A stretch of DNA of 64,000 nt from an uncultured Hyphomicrobiaceae bacterium (GTDB lineage Bacteria > Pseudomonadota > Alphaproteobacteria > Rhizobiales > CALHAX01). The position numbers and the translations under genes were made by a program. The stretch spans positions 1 through 64,000 of the forward strand of contig CALHAX010000007.1 of the NCBI GenBank assembly GCA_937931785.1. Reading direction: 5' to 3'. The notes below the pieces were generated by a model. It was not told where the DNA came from, ran no database searches, and saw only the letters and a list, made by a program, of their open reading frames with translations. Below are positions 27,835 to 37,036 of the stretch, in pieces. Each line of letters begins with the position of its first letter. The first letter of the stretch is position 1.

Positions 27835-28452
27835 ATGGGGTACAAGTACGCAGAGATTGCTTTTACCGATACTGTGAAGGCCCTGCAGGAACAATTGGGC
27901 AGCCGTGCCATGTATGCGCGTCAGGAAGCTGACGGCGATCGGGACTGGATGATCGGCACGCGCGAAACCGCGTTCATCGCAGCGCGCGACAGTTTCTATA
28001 TGGCAAGCGTAAGCGAAACGGGCTGGCCCTATCTGCAGCACCGAGGAGGCCCAACAGGTTTTCTGAAGGTGCTTGATGAGCAAACACTCGGTTTTGCGGA
28101 CTACACGGGCAACCGCCAGTATATCAGTACGGGGAATCTGATGACGGATGACCGGGTTTCGCTGATCCTTATGGATTATCCAAACAAGGCACGGATGAAA
28201 CTCCTTGGTCGTGTGGAGATTATCTCGATGGCTGATACCGAAACATTGCAAAAACTCGTCGTTCCGGACTATCGCGCCAGGATCGAACGGGGGTTCAGGA
28301 TCAGACTGGAAGCCATCGACTGGAACTGCCCGCAGCACATTACACCGCGCTTCACCGTCGCAGAAACCGAAGCGATCACTCTCACACTTGCACAACGCAT
28401 CGCTGAGCTGGAAGCAGAGGTCGTGCGGTTGGGGGGTAGTGGCTCCAATTGA
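27835..28452 (+). CDS. Pyridoxamine 5'-phosphate oxidase-family flavin protein
   Basis: The 205-residue protein has the FMN-binding split barrel of the PNPOx-like superfamily (DSFYMASVSETGWPYLQHRGGP, then a DDRVSLILMDYP strand). A C-terminal helix follows. Members of this subgroup are oxidoreductases or haem/F420-type binders, and PLP synthesis is unlikely because the true PdxH C-terminal domain is absent. The start at 27835 is chosen from the AGGG 10 bp upstream and the family's MGYKYAEIAF-like N-terminus. A terminator lies directly after the stop and is shared with ctrA on the other strand. Confidence 0.8.
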   Translation: MGYKYAEIAFTDTVKALQEQLGSRAMYARQEADGDRDWMIGTRETAFIAARDSFYMASVSETGWPYLQHRGGPTGFLKVLDEQTLGFADYTGNRQYISTGNLMTDDRVSLILMDYPNKARMKLLGRVEIISMADTETLQKLVVPDYRARIERGFRIRLEAIDWNCPQHITPRFTVAETEAITLTLAQRIAELEAEVVRLGGSGSN

Positions 28453-28470
28453 GTTACTCAAATCTGGAAT

Positions 28471-28500
28471 CAAAAAAGGGGAGCCAGATTAGCTCCCCTT
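28471..28500 (-). terminator. Rho-independent terminator of ctrA
   Basis: A perfect 9-bp stem (AAGGGGAGC at 28476-28484 with GCTCCCCTT at 28492-28500, 7-nt loop) is followed on the minus strand by six T residues. It lies 58 bp past the ctrA stop. Read on the plus strand the same hairpin lacks a T-run and would be a weak stop for the PPOX-family gene. Confidence 0.88.
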
Positions 28501-28557
28501 CAGATCTCACACGAACAGCGCCCTAAAGCGCCATTCGAATTCTTGTCACGCTGCGAT

Positions 28558-29286
28558 TCAGGCTGCAGCTTCTGCGGCAGCTGGCGCTTCCACGACAGGT
28601 TGCGCTGCACCGTCCGGATCGCGCAGCACGTAACCACGTCCCCAAACCGTTTCGATATAGTGTTCTCCACCTGTGGCTGCAGCGAGTTTCTTGCGCAGCT
28701 TGCAGATGAAGACATCAATGATCTTGAGTTCTGGTTCGTCCATGCCGCCATAGAGGTGGTTCAGGAACATTTCCTTCGTGAGCGTCGTGCCCTTGCGCAG
28801 CGAGAGAAGCTCCAACATCTGGTATTCCTTGCCAGTGAGGTGAACGCGCTGGGCATTCACTTCGACTGTCTTGGCATCCAGGTTCACTTTCAGATCACCC
28901 GTCGAAATCACCGACTGGGCATGGCCCTTGGAACGGCGGACAATAGCGTGGATTCGTGCAACCAGCTCATCCTTGTGGAAGGGCTTGGTCATATAGTCAT
29001 CAGCACCAACGCCAAGTCCCTTTACCTTGTCATCTATGCCGGCAAGACCAGACAGGATCAGGATTGGTGTTTGCACCTTGGAGACACGAAGCGTCTTCAA
29101 AACCTCGTAACCGCTCACATCAGGCAAATTCAGATCCAGCAGAATGATGTCGTAATCATAGAGCTTGCCAAGATCGACACCCTCTTCGCCAAGATCGGTC
29201 GTGTAACAATTGAACCCTTCGGATTCCAGCATCAGTTCGATGCTCTGCGCTGTCGCGCGATCGTCTTCAATTAAAAGGACTCGCAT
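28558..29286 (-). CDS. ctrA: Cell-cycle master regulator CtrA
   Basis: The 242-residue OmpR-type response regulator is unmistakable Ctr[21 protein letters not shown], the phospho-acceptor Asp in [25 protein letters not shown], and the DNA-binding [15 protein letters not shown] and [16 protein letters not shown]. It binds TTAA-N7-TTAA sites and controls division, motility and envelope genes in alphaproteobacteria, fed by CckA-ChpT. The Ala-rich C-terminal tail ends in alanines, which in Caulobacter promotes ClpXP degradation. Its promoter region is the 520-bp gap to the FliJ-like gene. Confidence 0.97.
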   Translation of the reverse strand: MRVLLIEDDRATAQSIELMLESEGFNCYTTDLGEEGVDLGKLYDYDIILLDLNLPDVSGYEVLKTLRVSKVQTPILILSGLAGIDDKVKGLGVGADDYMTKPFHKDELVARIHAIVRRSKGHAQSVISTGDLKVNLDAKTVEVNAQRVHLTGKEYQMLELLSLRKGTTLTKEMFLNHLYGGMDEPELKIIDVFICKLRKKLAAATGGEHYIETVWGRGYVLRDPDGAAQPVVEAPAAAEAAA

Positions 29287-29806
29287 CTATCCCTCGTTCC
29301 CCGAACTGTTTCTGGCAGCCGCCCCTGCCAACCGACACTTCGCAACTGGCTTCTGGTTAACTCATCTTCAGAAAGGTAAAGCCCAGAAGTTAACAAAACC
29401 TGATTGGCCGTCCGATAATCATACCTATTGGGCGAACTGATCCGACCAACGAGTCTGCATACGCAATATGAGATGCGATAATTCGGATCCACCGAACGAA
29501 ACGCGCACGCAATGCTGCGCGAATCACCTGCCCCGCCTAAACGAATCACTTACCCACAATTTTCTATCAGATTTGCACAGTGTGCCAAACAACGATTCGG
29601 ACACACTTGCAGCGAAAATATAGTTGCAGAGTCAAGCCTTCAGGCCCGCTCTAGTTTACTGGAGCTTAATTGAGGTGTGCAATACTCCCCTTTGTCGTGC
29701 AGGCGATGGAGAGGGCAAAGCACCCGATGTGAAGACATATCGGATTTCTGGCACACCTTTTGTATCCGCAGGTCATCGGTTCGAATTTGTAAAGGGTATC
29801 GAACTC
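29287..29806. other. ctrA/fliJ-like divergent control region
   Basis: The 520-bp gap between the divergent ctrA and FliJ-like genes has no supported ORF. Two GTTAAC sites (29356-29361 and 29389-29394) lie 70-108 bp upstream of ctrA. These resemble CtrA half-sites, but no complete TTAA-N7-TTAA was found. Confidence 0.55.
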
Positions 29807-30196
29807 ATGAAGTCTCGTGAGACCGTAGTCCAGCTGCGGAGATTTGACGTCGAGGAAAAGCAGCGCAAAGTTGCGGACCTTGAGAATATGATTGCGGAGT
29901 TCGGTCGCATGGCCAGCGACCTGGAGCAGCAGATTGCTGCCGAAGAAACCCGGGCCGGCGTCACGGATCCGAGTCACTTCTCATATCCGCCTTTTGCCAA
30001 GGCTGCAGCGCAGCGTCGCGACAACCTGGCTACATCGATTCAAGACCTAATGGTCAAGTTCGATTTGGCTCAAGGTGAGCTTGAGCAAGCTCGTGAGGTG
30101 TATCGCAAGGCCCAGCAGCGTGAAGAACGGCGCCAGGACAGTTCGTCCGGGCCAAAAGACGAGATCACGGTTGCGGCGGCATCTCGCAGCTTCTAA
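29807..30196 (+). CDS. fliJ: FliJ-like flagellar export chaperone
   Basis: The 129-residue protein is almost entirely helical and charged, with a two-helix coiled-coil pattern (LRRFDVEEKQRKVADLENMI and IQDLMVKFDLAQGELEQARE), length and composition like FliJ. FliJ helps deliver substrates to the flagellar type III ATPase. In Hyphomicrobiales a FliJ-annotated gene is often found beside ctrA. The start at 29807 is chosen because AAAGGG lies 11 bp upstream and the coil begins there; the open frame extends to 29624 without family sequence. No other flagellar gene is in the window. Confidence 0.7.
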   Translation: MKSRETVVQLRRFDVEEKQRKVADLENMIAEFGRMASDLEQQIAAEETRAGVTDPSHFSYPPFAKAAAQRRDNLATSIQDLMVKFDLAQGELEQAREVYRKAQQREERRQDSSSGPKDEITVAAASRSF

Positions 30197-30230
30197 GCCA
30201 CTCGCTGCACAAACTGTGACACGATCCACA

Positions 30231-30266
30231 ACGTCGCGCATAATCTGCGCGGCGTTTTACTTTTTG
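30231..30266 (+). terminator. Rho-independent terminator after the FliJ-like gene
   Basis: ACGTCGCGCA (30231-30240) pairs with TGCGCGGCGT (30246-30255), a 10-bp stem with one G-U pair and a TAATC loop. It is followed by TTTACTTTTTG. It begins 35 bp after the stop codon. Confidence 0.8.
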
Positions 30267-30465
30267 ATATGACGATTTAACAGTTGCAACAGCCACCGTT
30301 GCGCCACTACGCCGTATACTCATCATGAAATACGGCCAGGTGCCATTGTGCTGCCGTGAATGCCGTTTCTAGCTTGGCCATCTGCTGATATTGTGCACGT
30401 GATTCCTATCTTGGACGCCACAGGCTCTGAGATATCCCGTCAGTCGCTGGTGAGCTGAGAGACGC

Positions 30466-31053
30466 ATGTTTTCACGGTCAAACCAAGCTAGGGTCATTAT
30501 CACGTGTCTTGTGTCGATGGCTGTATCAGCATGTGCCGGGGGGCCAACTCTGCCGCCACCCGGCGTCACAACCGCTCCCATAACGACCGCAGCGAGCACC
30601 GCGCTCACACTTGTGGATCCCCTTGGCGATGAGGCGGCCAAAGGATTGACAGGGTCTTCGCTCGTACCGAGCAAGCTGCCGAGCGTTTACACCCGCCTTG
30701 CACGCGGATTGAACAGGTGCTGGCTGAAAGATGGCCGTCCGCTTGGACGTGAGTATGTTCTCTACGCGAAGGTTGATCCTGCGCCGGCTTCAAACGGCAC
30801 GATATCGATCCATTTTCGCTCACCGACGGGACGCAAAGCGCTTAAAGCCTATCAGATTGATCTGATTGGTGCGGGCGAGCAGACGCGTGTCACAACAACC
30901 AATCTCAAACTCTTGCCACGCGAATCCAAAGCCATTTCACGAGATGTTGAGAGATGGGCTCTGAGCGGTGCGGATTGCAGCACGCGCAAAGCCCATGTTC
31001 CACCGCCAGGGCGCCGCCCCGGTCGGGCGAAGCCACGCGGGCAGGCTTTTTAA
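30466..31053 (+). CDS. Putative lipoprotein of unknown function
   Basis: The 195-residue protein starts with a lipoprotein signal (hydrophobic ~9-22 and lipobox AVSAC, acylated Cys at residue 23) and continues through a Pro/Thr-rich linker. A compact region follows (~70-170) with two Cys (CWLKDG and GADCS) that could form a disulfide. The C-terminus is basic and Pro-rich. No family is recognised. It is a monocistronic gene with a terminator-like hairpin 40 bp after the stop. Confidence 0.7.
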   Translation: MFSRSNQARVIITCLVSMAVSACAGGPTLPPPGVTTAPITTAASTALTLVDPLGDEAAKGLTGSSLVPSKLPSVYTRLARGLNRCWLKDGRPLGREYVLYAKVDPAPASNGTISIHFRSPTGRKALKAYQIDLIGAGEQTRVTTTNLKLLPRESKAISRDVERWALSGADCSTRKAHVPPPGRRPGRAKPRGQAF

Positions 31054-31091
31054 ACCTGACGCGCCGCGAATTTTCGGGGCCAGAACCAACA

Positions 31092-31118
31092 AGCGCCACA
31101 TGCGGAGCATGTGGCGCT
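31092..31118. terminator. 12-bp perfect hairpin after the lipoprotein gene
   Basis: AGCGCCACATGC (31092-31103) and GCATGTGGCGCT (31107-31118) form a perfect 12-bp stem with a three-base loop. There is no T-run on either strand, so it is either a Rho-assisted stop or an mRNA-stabilising 3' structure for the lipoprotein gene and for sciP opposite. Confidence 0.5.
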
Positions 31119-31239
31119 CATACAATGCACAGCACAGGCGAACCCGTTGCTGACATTATTCGAATTTATCAGGACAGATCATGACACAGTGATGACGCTT
31201 TGGTTCGCGCAACCGGCAAAGTGATCTGATTTCCGAGGC

Positions 31240-31518
31240 TCAGCCCCGGTAGTCCTGAACGCGTGTGGCGCGCAATCCGGCAAGACCATGCTTGTCGATC
31301 GAGCGCTGCCAGCTCAGAAATTCGTCAACGGTCAGCCGGTAGCGATCGCACGCTTCATCGAGGCTCAGCAGCCCACCGCGAACGGCAGCCACAACCTCGG
31401 CCTTGCGCCGGATAACCCAACGCTTGGTTTCCGGAGACGGAAGATCGGCAATTGTCAAAGGACTTCCATCCGGTCCGATAACGTAGCGCGCACGCGCCCT
31501 ATATGGTTGCTCGGTCAT
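31240..31518 (-). CDS. sciP: SciP, small CtrA inhibitory protein (DUF1153)
   Basis: The 92-residue protein matches SciP: RARYVIGPDGSPLTIADLPSP at the start and a helix-turn-helix core (RWVIRRKAEVVAAVRGG, LSLDEACDRYRLTVDEFLSWQ). In Caulobacter SciP binds CtrA at promoters and blocks transcription outside the late predivisional stage. The start at 31518 gives the usual length; the frame is open to 31569. A near-consensus CtrA site lies 52-66 bp upstream, consistent with the CtrA-SciP feedback known from Caulobacter. Confidence 0.93.
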   Translation of the reverse strand: MTEQPYRARARYVIGPDGSPLTIADLPSPETKRWVIRRKAEVVAAVRGGLLSLDEACDRYRLTVDEFLSWQRSIDKHGLAGLRATRVQDYRG

Positions 31519-31827
31519 ATTACTCAACACCTGACCTTTGTAATTGTAGGTAACGATAACGGATTGCATTTAAAATCCCCTTACCGTCTATGGTGAACGT
31601 TCTTGAAAGAACCGTGCCAAAATCGGTTAACATGCGACTGAAGAGGGCACTTCGTTCCAAAAGTATGGTCAATCGTGCGAAATCGGTGCACGATCCGCGC
31701 CAGAGATGATGTGTACGATAACAATAACGCCGGTTGCCATATGCCCGTGCAGATGATTTGACCCAACGAGCCAACCAGCGCAAAACACACCTGAATTGGC
31801 TTTTACGCCGCCAGGAATGACAATCGA
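31519..31827. other. Divergent region between sciP and mnmA
   Basis: This 309-bp gap holds the near-consensus CtrA box at 31570-31584 and a palindrome GTTCTT-GA-AAGAAC at 31599-31612. No ORF is supported. Confidence 0.6.
31570..31584. promoter_or_regulatory. Near-consensus CtrA-binding site upstream of sciP
   Basis: TTAA-AATCCCC-TTAC differs from the full CtrA site TTAA-N7-TTAA at one base. Its centre is about 60 bp upstream of the sciP start, a position compatible with activation. Confidence 0.55.
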
Positions 31828-33054
31828 ATGACACACACTGACACACTGCAAGACTACACATGGCTCCACGAACATATGGGCCTGCACGGCGCACCAGCCG
31901 ACAACCGTGTGGTTGTTGCGATGTCTGGGGGCGTGGATTCGTCCGTTGTGGCCGGACTTTTGAAACATGCGGGATATGATGTCGTTGGCGTTACGCTGCA
32001 ACTTTACGACCACGGAGAAGCGGTGCAACGTAAAGGAGCCTGCTGTGCCGGGCAGGACATCCACGATGCGCGACGGGTGGCCGCCAAACTCAATATTCCA
32101 CATTATGTTCTGAACTACGAAGATCGCTTCTCACAAAGCGTGATGGAGAAATTTGCAGATTCCTATCTTGCCGGGGAAACACCGATTCCGTGCGTAACAT
32201 GCAATCAGACGGTCAAGTTCAAGGATCTGCTCGGAACCGCGCGTGATCTTGGCGCGGTTGCGCTTGCGACTGGGCATTATATCTCCAGCCGGTCCTCGGG
32301 AAATCGCCGCACGCTTTACCGCGCGCTCGATGGCGATCGCGACCAGAGTTATTTCCTCTTTGCGACAACACAGGAGCAGCTCGATTATCTTCGCTTCCCG
32401 CTTGGCGATTTGCCCAAACCGGATGTGCGTGCACTGGCCGATCAGTTCGGACTCGACATTGCTGCCAAACCCGACAGTCAGGACATCTGCTTCGTGCCAA
32501 CGGGGCGTTACACCTCCGTGATTGAAAAACTTCGCCCTGGAGCTGCCGAGGCGGGAGATATCGTGCATATCGATGGCCGCATTCTCGGGCAACACGACGG
32601 CATTATCAACTACACGATTGGTCAACGGCGCGGTATCGGGGTCTCTTCAAGCGATCCGCTTTATGTTGTTCGCCTCGATCCGGATGAAAAACGTGTTGTG
32701 GTTGGCCCGCGCGAGGCACTCCTGGTCCGCACGGTGCAATTGCGCGAGATGAACTGGGTCGGCGATCCGGCTCTGTCAGAAATCCCGGCTGATGGCCTTC
32801 CAGTCTGGGCGCGCATCCGTTCGACCCAGCCACCGGAATCCGGGCGCCTGCACGTCGAAGGCGGTGTGGTCCGTGTAACGCTTGAGGATGGTGAGCTTGG
32901 CGTGGCAGCTGGACAGGCCTGCGTGTTGTATGAAAGTGGCGACGACCGTGCACGCGTCCTTGGCGGCGGCTGGATCGCATCTGCGAAACCGGAGCTGACC
33001 TTCTCGCTTGATGCTGGAACAGCATCGACCGGTCGCATCGCGGCTGAGGCCTGA
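31828..33054 (+). CDS. mnmA: tRNA-uridine 2-sulfurtransferase MnmA
   Basis: The 408-residue enzyme thiolates U34 of Lys, Glu and Gln tRNAs. It has the PP-loop motif [10 protein letters not shown] (~residues 31-40), the catalytic Cys in [11 protein letters not shown] and the second catalytic Cys in DSQDICFVP, and the ATGHY stretch. A short N-terminal extension (~25 residues) precedes the PP-loop, as in related alphaproteobacterial MnmA. The stop is followed after 6 bp by the aminotransferase gene on the same strand, so they may be co-transcribed. Confidence 0.95.
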   Translation: MTHTDTLQDYTWLHEHMGLHGAPADNRVVVAMSGGVDSSVVAGLLKHAGYDVVGVTLQLYDHGEAVQRKGACCAGQDIHDARRVAAKLNIPHYVLNYEDRFSQSVMEKFADSYLAGETPIPCVTCNQTVKFKDLLGTARDLGAVALATGHYISSRSSGNRRTLYRALDGDRDQSYFLFATTQEQLDYLRFPLGDLPKPDVRALADQFGLDIAAKPDSQDICFVPTGRYTSVIEKLRPGAAEAGDIVHIDGRILGQHDGIINYTIGQRRGIGVSSSDPLYVVRLDPDEKRVVVGPREALLVRTVQLREMNWVGDPALSEIPADGLPVWARIRSTQPPESGRLHVEGGVVRVTLEDGELGVAAGQACVLYESGDDRARVLGGGWIASAKPELTFSLDAGTASTGRIAAEA

Positions 33055-33060
33055 CCGCAC

Positions 33061-34056
33061 GTGGTGTCGCATGACCAGAGCGGAGACGTCGGCCTCAAGG
33101 GCCTTGGATCACATGCCCATGGTGCCGATCCGCGTAACGAAATCATTCTGATATCGGTGAATGGCACAATCGTTCCACGCGCAGAGGCCGTCGTTTCCGT
33201 TTTCGATTCCGGTTTCATTCTCGGCGATGGCGTCTGGGAAGGTCTACGCGTCGTGGACGGCGGCATCACCTTTCTCAAGGCACACCTGAAACGCCTGTAC
33301 GAAGGCGCGCGTGCCATCGACATGGATATTGGTATTCCTCCCTCGGAACTTGCCGAACGAATCTTCGATTGCCTTGATGCAAACGAGATGACCGACGGAG
33401 CGCACATTCGTCTCATGGTGACACGCGGGGTGAAATCCACACCGTATCAGGATCCGCGTATGACGGTTACACCTGCTACCATCGTTATTATCCCCGAATA
33501 CAAGCTGCCCGCCGTGGACAACGCAACGCGAGGGCTTTCGCTTTTCACCTCTGCAATACGCCGCACTGGCCCGGACCAACAGGATCAGAAGCTCAACAGC
33601 CATTCGAAACTGAATTGTATCCAGGCCTGCATCCAGGCGACGAAAGCCGGTGCAGACGAAGCCTTGATGCTCGACCCACGCGGGTTCGTCGCTACGTGCA
33701 ATTCCACACACTTCTTCATTGTGCGCGATGGCGAGGTCTGGACATCTCCTGGCATGTACTGCCTCGGCGGGATCACACGGAAAAATATTATACGCGTCTG
33801 CCGCGAGAACGATATTCCAGTTTTCGAGAAGGATTTTTCTCTCGTTGACGTTTATGGCGCTGATGAAGCTTTCGTTACAGGGACCTTTGCCGGTGTGACA
33901 CCGGTGCGTGAGGTTGACGGACGTCGACTTGGCAATCCACTAGAGAGCTACGGCGTACAAGACATCACGTTGCCCGGCCCCACCACAGACGCAATCCGTA
34001 CCGCATACAAGAGCATGGCCCGACGAGACGTCGTGCGCCGCGGAGATATCTCGTGA
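33061..34056 (+). CDS. Class IV PLP aminotransferase (branched-chain/D-amino-acid type)
   Basis: The 331-residue protein has the fold type IV signatures: ISVNGTIVPRAEAVVSVFDSGFILGDGVWEGLRV, a Lys in the QKLNSHSKLNCIQA region that should hold PLP, the FVATCNSTHFFIV stretch, and a C-terminal GTFAGVTPVREVDGR. It may act on branched-chain or D-amino acids or on aminodeoxychorismate; the motifs do not decide. It starts at a GTG. It overlaps the next gene by four bases (GTGA), which couples it to a sulfotransferase-like protein. Confidence 0.85.
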   Translation: MVSHDQSGDVGLKGLGSHAHGADPRNEIILISVNGTIVPRAEAVVSVFDSGFILGDGVWEGLRVVDGGITFLKAHLKRLYEGARAIDMDIGIPPSELAERIFDCLDANEMTDGAHIRLMVTRGVKSTPYQDPRMTVTPATIVIIPEYKLPAVDNATRGLSLFTSAIRRTGPDQQDQKLNSHSKLNCIQACIQATKAGADEALMLDPRGFVATCNSTHFFIVRDGEVWTSPGMYCLGGITRKNIIRVCRENDIPVFEKDFSLVDVYGADEAFVTGTFAGVTPVREVDGRRLGNPLESYGVQDITLPGPTTDAIRTAYKSMARRDVVRRGDIS

Positions 34057-34799
34057 CGACCAATGACATCAGGCGCATCGTCATGTGGTCCGGACCACGC
34101 AATCTTTCGACAGCAATGATGCGATCTTTCGGCAACCGCCCTGATACAACGGCGATCGACGAACCATTTTATGCCGCTTACCTTGCCGCAACAGGCATCG
34201 ACCATCCGATGCGGGACGACATTCTGGCGTCGCAACCGAATACCCCGGCTGATGTTGCGCTTGACCTCGCCTCCCGCACCGTTACGCGTGAAGCTGGCAC
34301 CTCCGTCCAGTATGAAAAGCACATGACCCATCACATGGTGCCGTCCATGCCACGCGACTGGTTCAATGACGCTACCCATGTCTTCCTGATCCGCCACCCA
34401 GAGCGCGTCACTGCCAGTTACGCCGCCAAACGTGATACCGTGTCCCTGGCGGATCTCGGATTCGGGCAACAGGTGGAGTTGTTCGATCAGGTGTGCCAGC
34501 AGACAGGGCAAGTCCCGGCAGTTATAGACAGCGATGACGTTCTGGCTGCGCCGCACACAATCCTCTCAGCGCTCTGCGCACTCATTGATCTGCCGTTTGA
34601 TGACTCGATGCTCACATGGCCCGCTGGTCGCTGGCCATGTGATGGTGTTTGGGGGAAGCATTGGTATGGAGCAGTGGAAAAATCGACAGCATTCGCACCC
34701 GCCTCCCTCTCGCCAGAGCTTCCCACCGACGACTTGCGCAACATTTCGGAAGCGGCGATGCCACACTACAAACGACTCGCGACCTATCGCATTGGCTGA
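34053..34799 (+). CDS. Sulfotransferase-like protein coupled to the aminotransferase
   Basis: The 248-residue protein has a PAPS-sulfotransferase-type P-loop (MWSGPRNLSTAMMRSF, ~residues 11-26) and a VFLIRHPERVTASY segment like the 3'-phosphate-binding motif. It begins with GTG, overlapping the stop of the aminotransferase gene. Fusions and operons of such domains with class IV aminotransferases are known in databases, but the substrate is not established, so I do not assign a reaction. The stop is followed by a 418-bp non-coding stretch. Confidence 0.78.
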   Translation: MTTNDIRRIVMWSGPRNLSTAMMRSFGNRPDTTAIDEPFYAAYLAATGIDHPMRDDILASQPNTPADVALDLASRTVTREAGTSVQYEKHMTHHMVPSMPRDWFNDATHVFLIRHPERVTASYAAKRDTVSLADLGFGQQVELFDQVCQQTGQVPAVIDSDDVLAAPHTILSALCALIDLPFDDSMLTWPAGRWPCDGVWGKHWYGAVEKSTAFAPASLSPELPTDDLRNISEAAMPHYKRLATYRIG

Positions 34800-35217
34800 G
34801 TACGCTTGCGATTGAAGCCCAGTGATCCAGAGCCCCATGGATCCATGCCTCCGATCGACATGCCGATAACAACTTTTTTATATCCAGCATTTGCATTCTA
34901 CCATGCCGTATCCACGCAATACGCTCCACTTCGGTTTCATCTCGTCCTGTCAATTGTCCGACCGCAGCAGCAATCGGACAAATTGAGTATTTGAACCCAG
35001 AGACAGTTCTGCTCATCGAGGCTTGCATTAGGCCGCTTGCTTTTCAGCCTATTAACATTTCCCCTCCTTGGTTGACCTGAACGTCACTTCAAAAGTTACT
35101 CAGTTCAATCAATTTTCAGGGAGGTTTTTTCTATAAATTTACATTTTGGATCTAGCGTGAGCAGGCTTTACATGGCTTGGCCATGCGAAAGTTAAGCATT
35201 CCTGGAGGGTTGGTGCA
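34800..35217. other. Non-coding region before the tadG-like gene
   Basis: The 418-bp stretch has no supported ORF. A hairpin lies at 34951-34985: CAATTGTCCGA pairs with TCGGACAAATTG, with one bulged base and a 12-nt loop. The last 120 bp are AT-richer and probably contain the promoter of the tadG-like gene. Confidence 0.55.
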
Positions 35218-36492
35218 TTGCGACTTACTTATAAATTTCTTCGTGACAAACGAGGTTCCGTTGCAACAATCTTTGGCCTCCTTCTCCTTCCGATGGTTCT
35301 CTTTACGGGGGTCATTGTAGATGTTGGTCGCGCGTACAATATGCAAAACAAGATCCAGCGTTCCCTTGATGCAGCTGTTCTTGCTGCTGTGATTGCCATC
35401 AATCGCGGAGAAGACAAGCAGAAGGCCCAAGACCAAGCCAAACGTGTTTTTTCCGAATACAGTAGTGCAGACAAGGTCGCGAGCACATTCACCCCTGATT
35501 TCAGCGTGGCGATCAAATCCGATACCATTGAGGTGTCTGCCAAGGCAGATGGTAAAGTTGACACTCACTTTGCCAAAATTGCCGGGTTTGATACCTTCGA
35601 TGTCGGTGTATCCGCATCGAGCAGTTACGCACGTCCCACCGACGAGATCACGCTCGTTCTGGATGTGTCCTGGTCAATGCGGTATGGATCGAAAATTCAG
35701 AACATGAAAAAGGCTGCCGAAGCCTTCGTAACCCAAATGCAACCGTTTGACGATGGTGAAGCATATCGCATCTTCAATATTGTCCCTTTTGCCATGCGTG
35801 TGAACATGGGGTCTGACTTTAGAGATTGGGTCGGCAGCCGCAAGGACGATTTCGTTGGTTGCCTCGAACCTGAAGGTGACATTGTCCCGGCGACGGATAG
35901 AATTTCAAACCCCGCTCCGGGATACTACTATCCATTCAATCACGTCGTCCATGGAGACTCCGGTGCATCAATGTGCCCACCGGATGATTCGAGGATCGAG
36001 TTATTTTCGTCGGCTGAGCGCGAGTTGACGACGCGCATTCGCAACATGGAGCTTGGGTTCGGCACCGCCACTGATATCGGTGTGCTGTGGGGGTGGCGCA
36101 CGCTGTCTCCAAATTGGAGGTCGGAATTTGGCAGAAATGCACGCTTTCCGAAGAACTACGGCAAAACAAACCGAAAAATCATGGTCGTTCTGACGGACGG
36201 ACGCCTCGTCAGATCTGACTGGAAACCTTACGAGAGCGCCAATGGCAAAAAAACCGGAAACAAAACAGTTGAAGAGAGCTTCAATGGTGTCTGTAGCGGG
36301 ATCAGGCAGCAGGGCGAAATTACAGTTTACACGATTGGCTTCAACCTTGACAGCGCAGATGCCAGCATGGTCACTGCACTAAAAAATTGCACCTCGAAAG
36401 GTGGTCGGTATTTTGACGCGAACAGCAGCGAACTCGAAGACGTGTTCAAGGAAATCGCCGAGGAACTATCCGTTGTGAGGATTACTGGTTAA
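35218..36492 (+). CDS. TadG-like pilus-assembly protein with von Willebrand A domain
   Basis: The 424-residue protein starts with a TadE/G-type N-terminus: a short basic stretch, then a transmembrane helix (~13-33), RDKRGSVATIFGLLLLPMVL, and AYNMQNKIQRSLDAAVLAA. A von Willebrand factor A domain follows with a MIDAS-like DVSWSM motif and the later VVLTDG strand. It uses a TTG start with GGAGGG 8 bp upstream. Family members are surface or periplasmic adhesion-related pseudopilins. No other tad/cpa gene is nearby, so it is an orphan copy. Confidence 0.85.
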   Translation: MRLTYKFLRDKRGSVATIFGLLLLPMVLFTGVIVDVGRAYNMQNKIQRSLDAAVLAAVIAINRGEDKQKAQDQAKRVFSEYSSADKVASTFTPDFSVAIKSDTIEVSAKADGKVDTHFAKIAGFDTFDVGVSASSSYARPTDEITLVLDVSWSMRYGSKIQNMKKAAEAFVTQMQPFDDGEAYRIFNIVPFAMRVNMGSDFRDWVGSRKDDFVGCLEPEGDIVPATDRISNPAPGYYYPFNHVVHGDSGASMCPPDDSRIELFSSAERELTTRIRNMELGFGTATDIGVLWGWRTLSPNWRSEFGRNARFPKNYGKTNRKIMVVLTDGRLVRSDWKPYESANGKKTGNKTVEESFNGVCSGIRQQGEITVYTIGFNLDSADASMVTALKNCTSKGGRYFDANSSELEDVFKEIAEELSVVRITG

Positions 36493-36526
36493 GTCGAACA
36501 CACTATTGAAAAGCGTCAGATTTGAT

Positions 36527-36961
36527 TTACCGCACCAAGAATCCCAGGCTGGCGATATCCTTTGGGGAGAGCGCTATGTCTGCCAGTGTGTACTGCCTTA
36601 ATACCGATTGAAAGGCGTCGAGTGCAGCGCTGAGGACGCCCGGCAACTTGCAGGCCTTGGTCAGGACGCACCGATTGTTGTCTCGCATGCATTCAACCAT
36701 CGCAAAATCAGGTTCGGTCGCAATGATAACGTCAGCCAGATTGATATCTTCAGGAGGGTTCGCCAGAGTGTATCCTCCTGATCGGCCTCGAAATGCTTTC
36801 AGAAAACCCGCTCGTGTGAGCGTGTTGACCACTTTCATCAGGTGCGCGCGCGAAACGTCCAGCAGTTCCGCTGTATGATCAATTGTCATGAGATGGTCCG
36901 GATTGGCGGCAGCCACCAACAGAACCCTGATAGATAGATCGGAAAAACCGGTCAGACGCAT
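36527..36961 (-). CDS. nsrR: Rrf2-family regulator, NsrR-type (NO sensor)
   Basis: The 144-residue protein has the Rrf2 winged helix (MTIDHTAELLDVSRAHLMKVVNTL, FRGRSGGYTLA) and three Cys at positions 91, 98 and 104, in the place of the Fe-S ligands of NsrR. NsrR represses NO-detoxifying genes and is released when NO attacks its cluster. It is followed upstream by a truncated haemoglobin gene and fdxA, typical NsrR targets. The Cys spacing is C-X6-C-X5-C, slightly longer than in E. coli NsrR. Confidence 0.88.
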   Translation of the reverse strand: MRLTGFSDLSIRVLLVAAANPDHLMTIDHTAELLDVSRAHLMKVVNTLTRAGFLKAFRGRSGGYTLANPPEDINLADVIIATEPDFAMVECMRDNNRCVLTKACKLPGVLSAALDAFQSVLRQYTLADIALSPKDIASLGFLVR

Positions 36962-37036
36962 GGCAAGTATCTCGTGAGCAAGTGGATATCGAGACAGTTA
37001 GCACAAGTCGCCCGCTTGTTCCTTTTCGATGCGACA

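Noticed and set aside
29287-29806. Full CtrA site at the ctrA promoter
   Set aside because: Only two GTTAAC half-site-like sequences were found; no TTAA-N7-TTAA.
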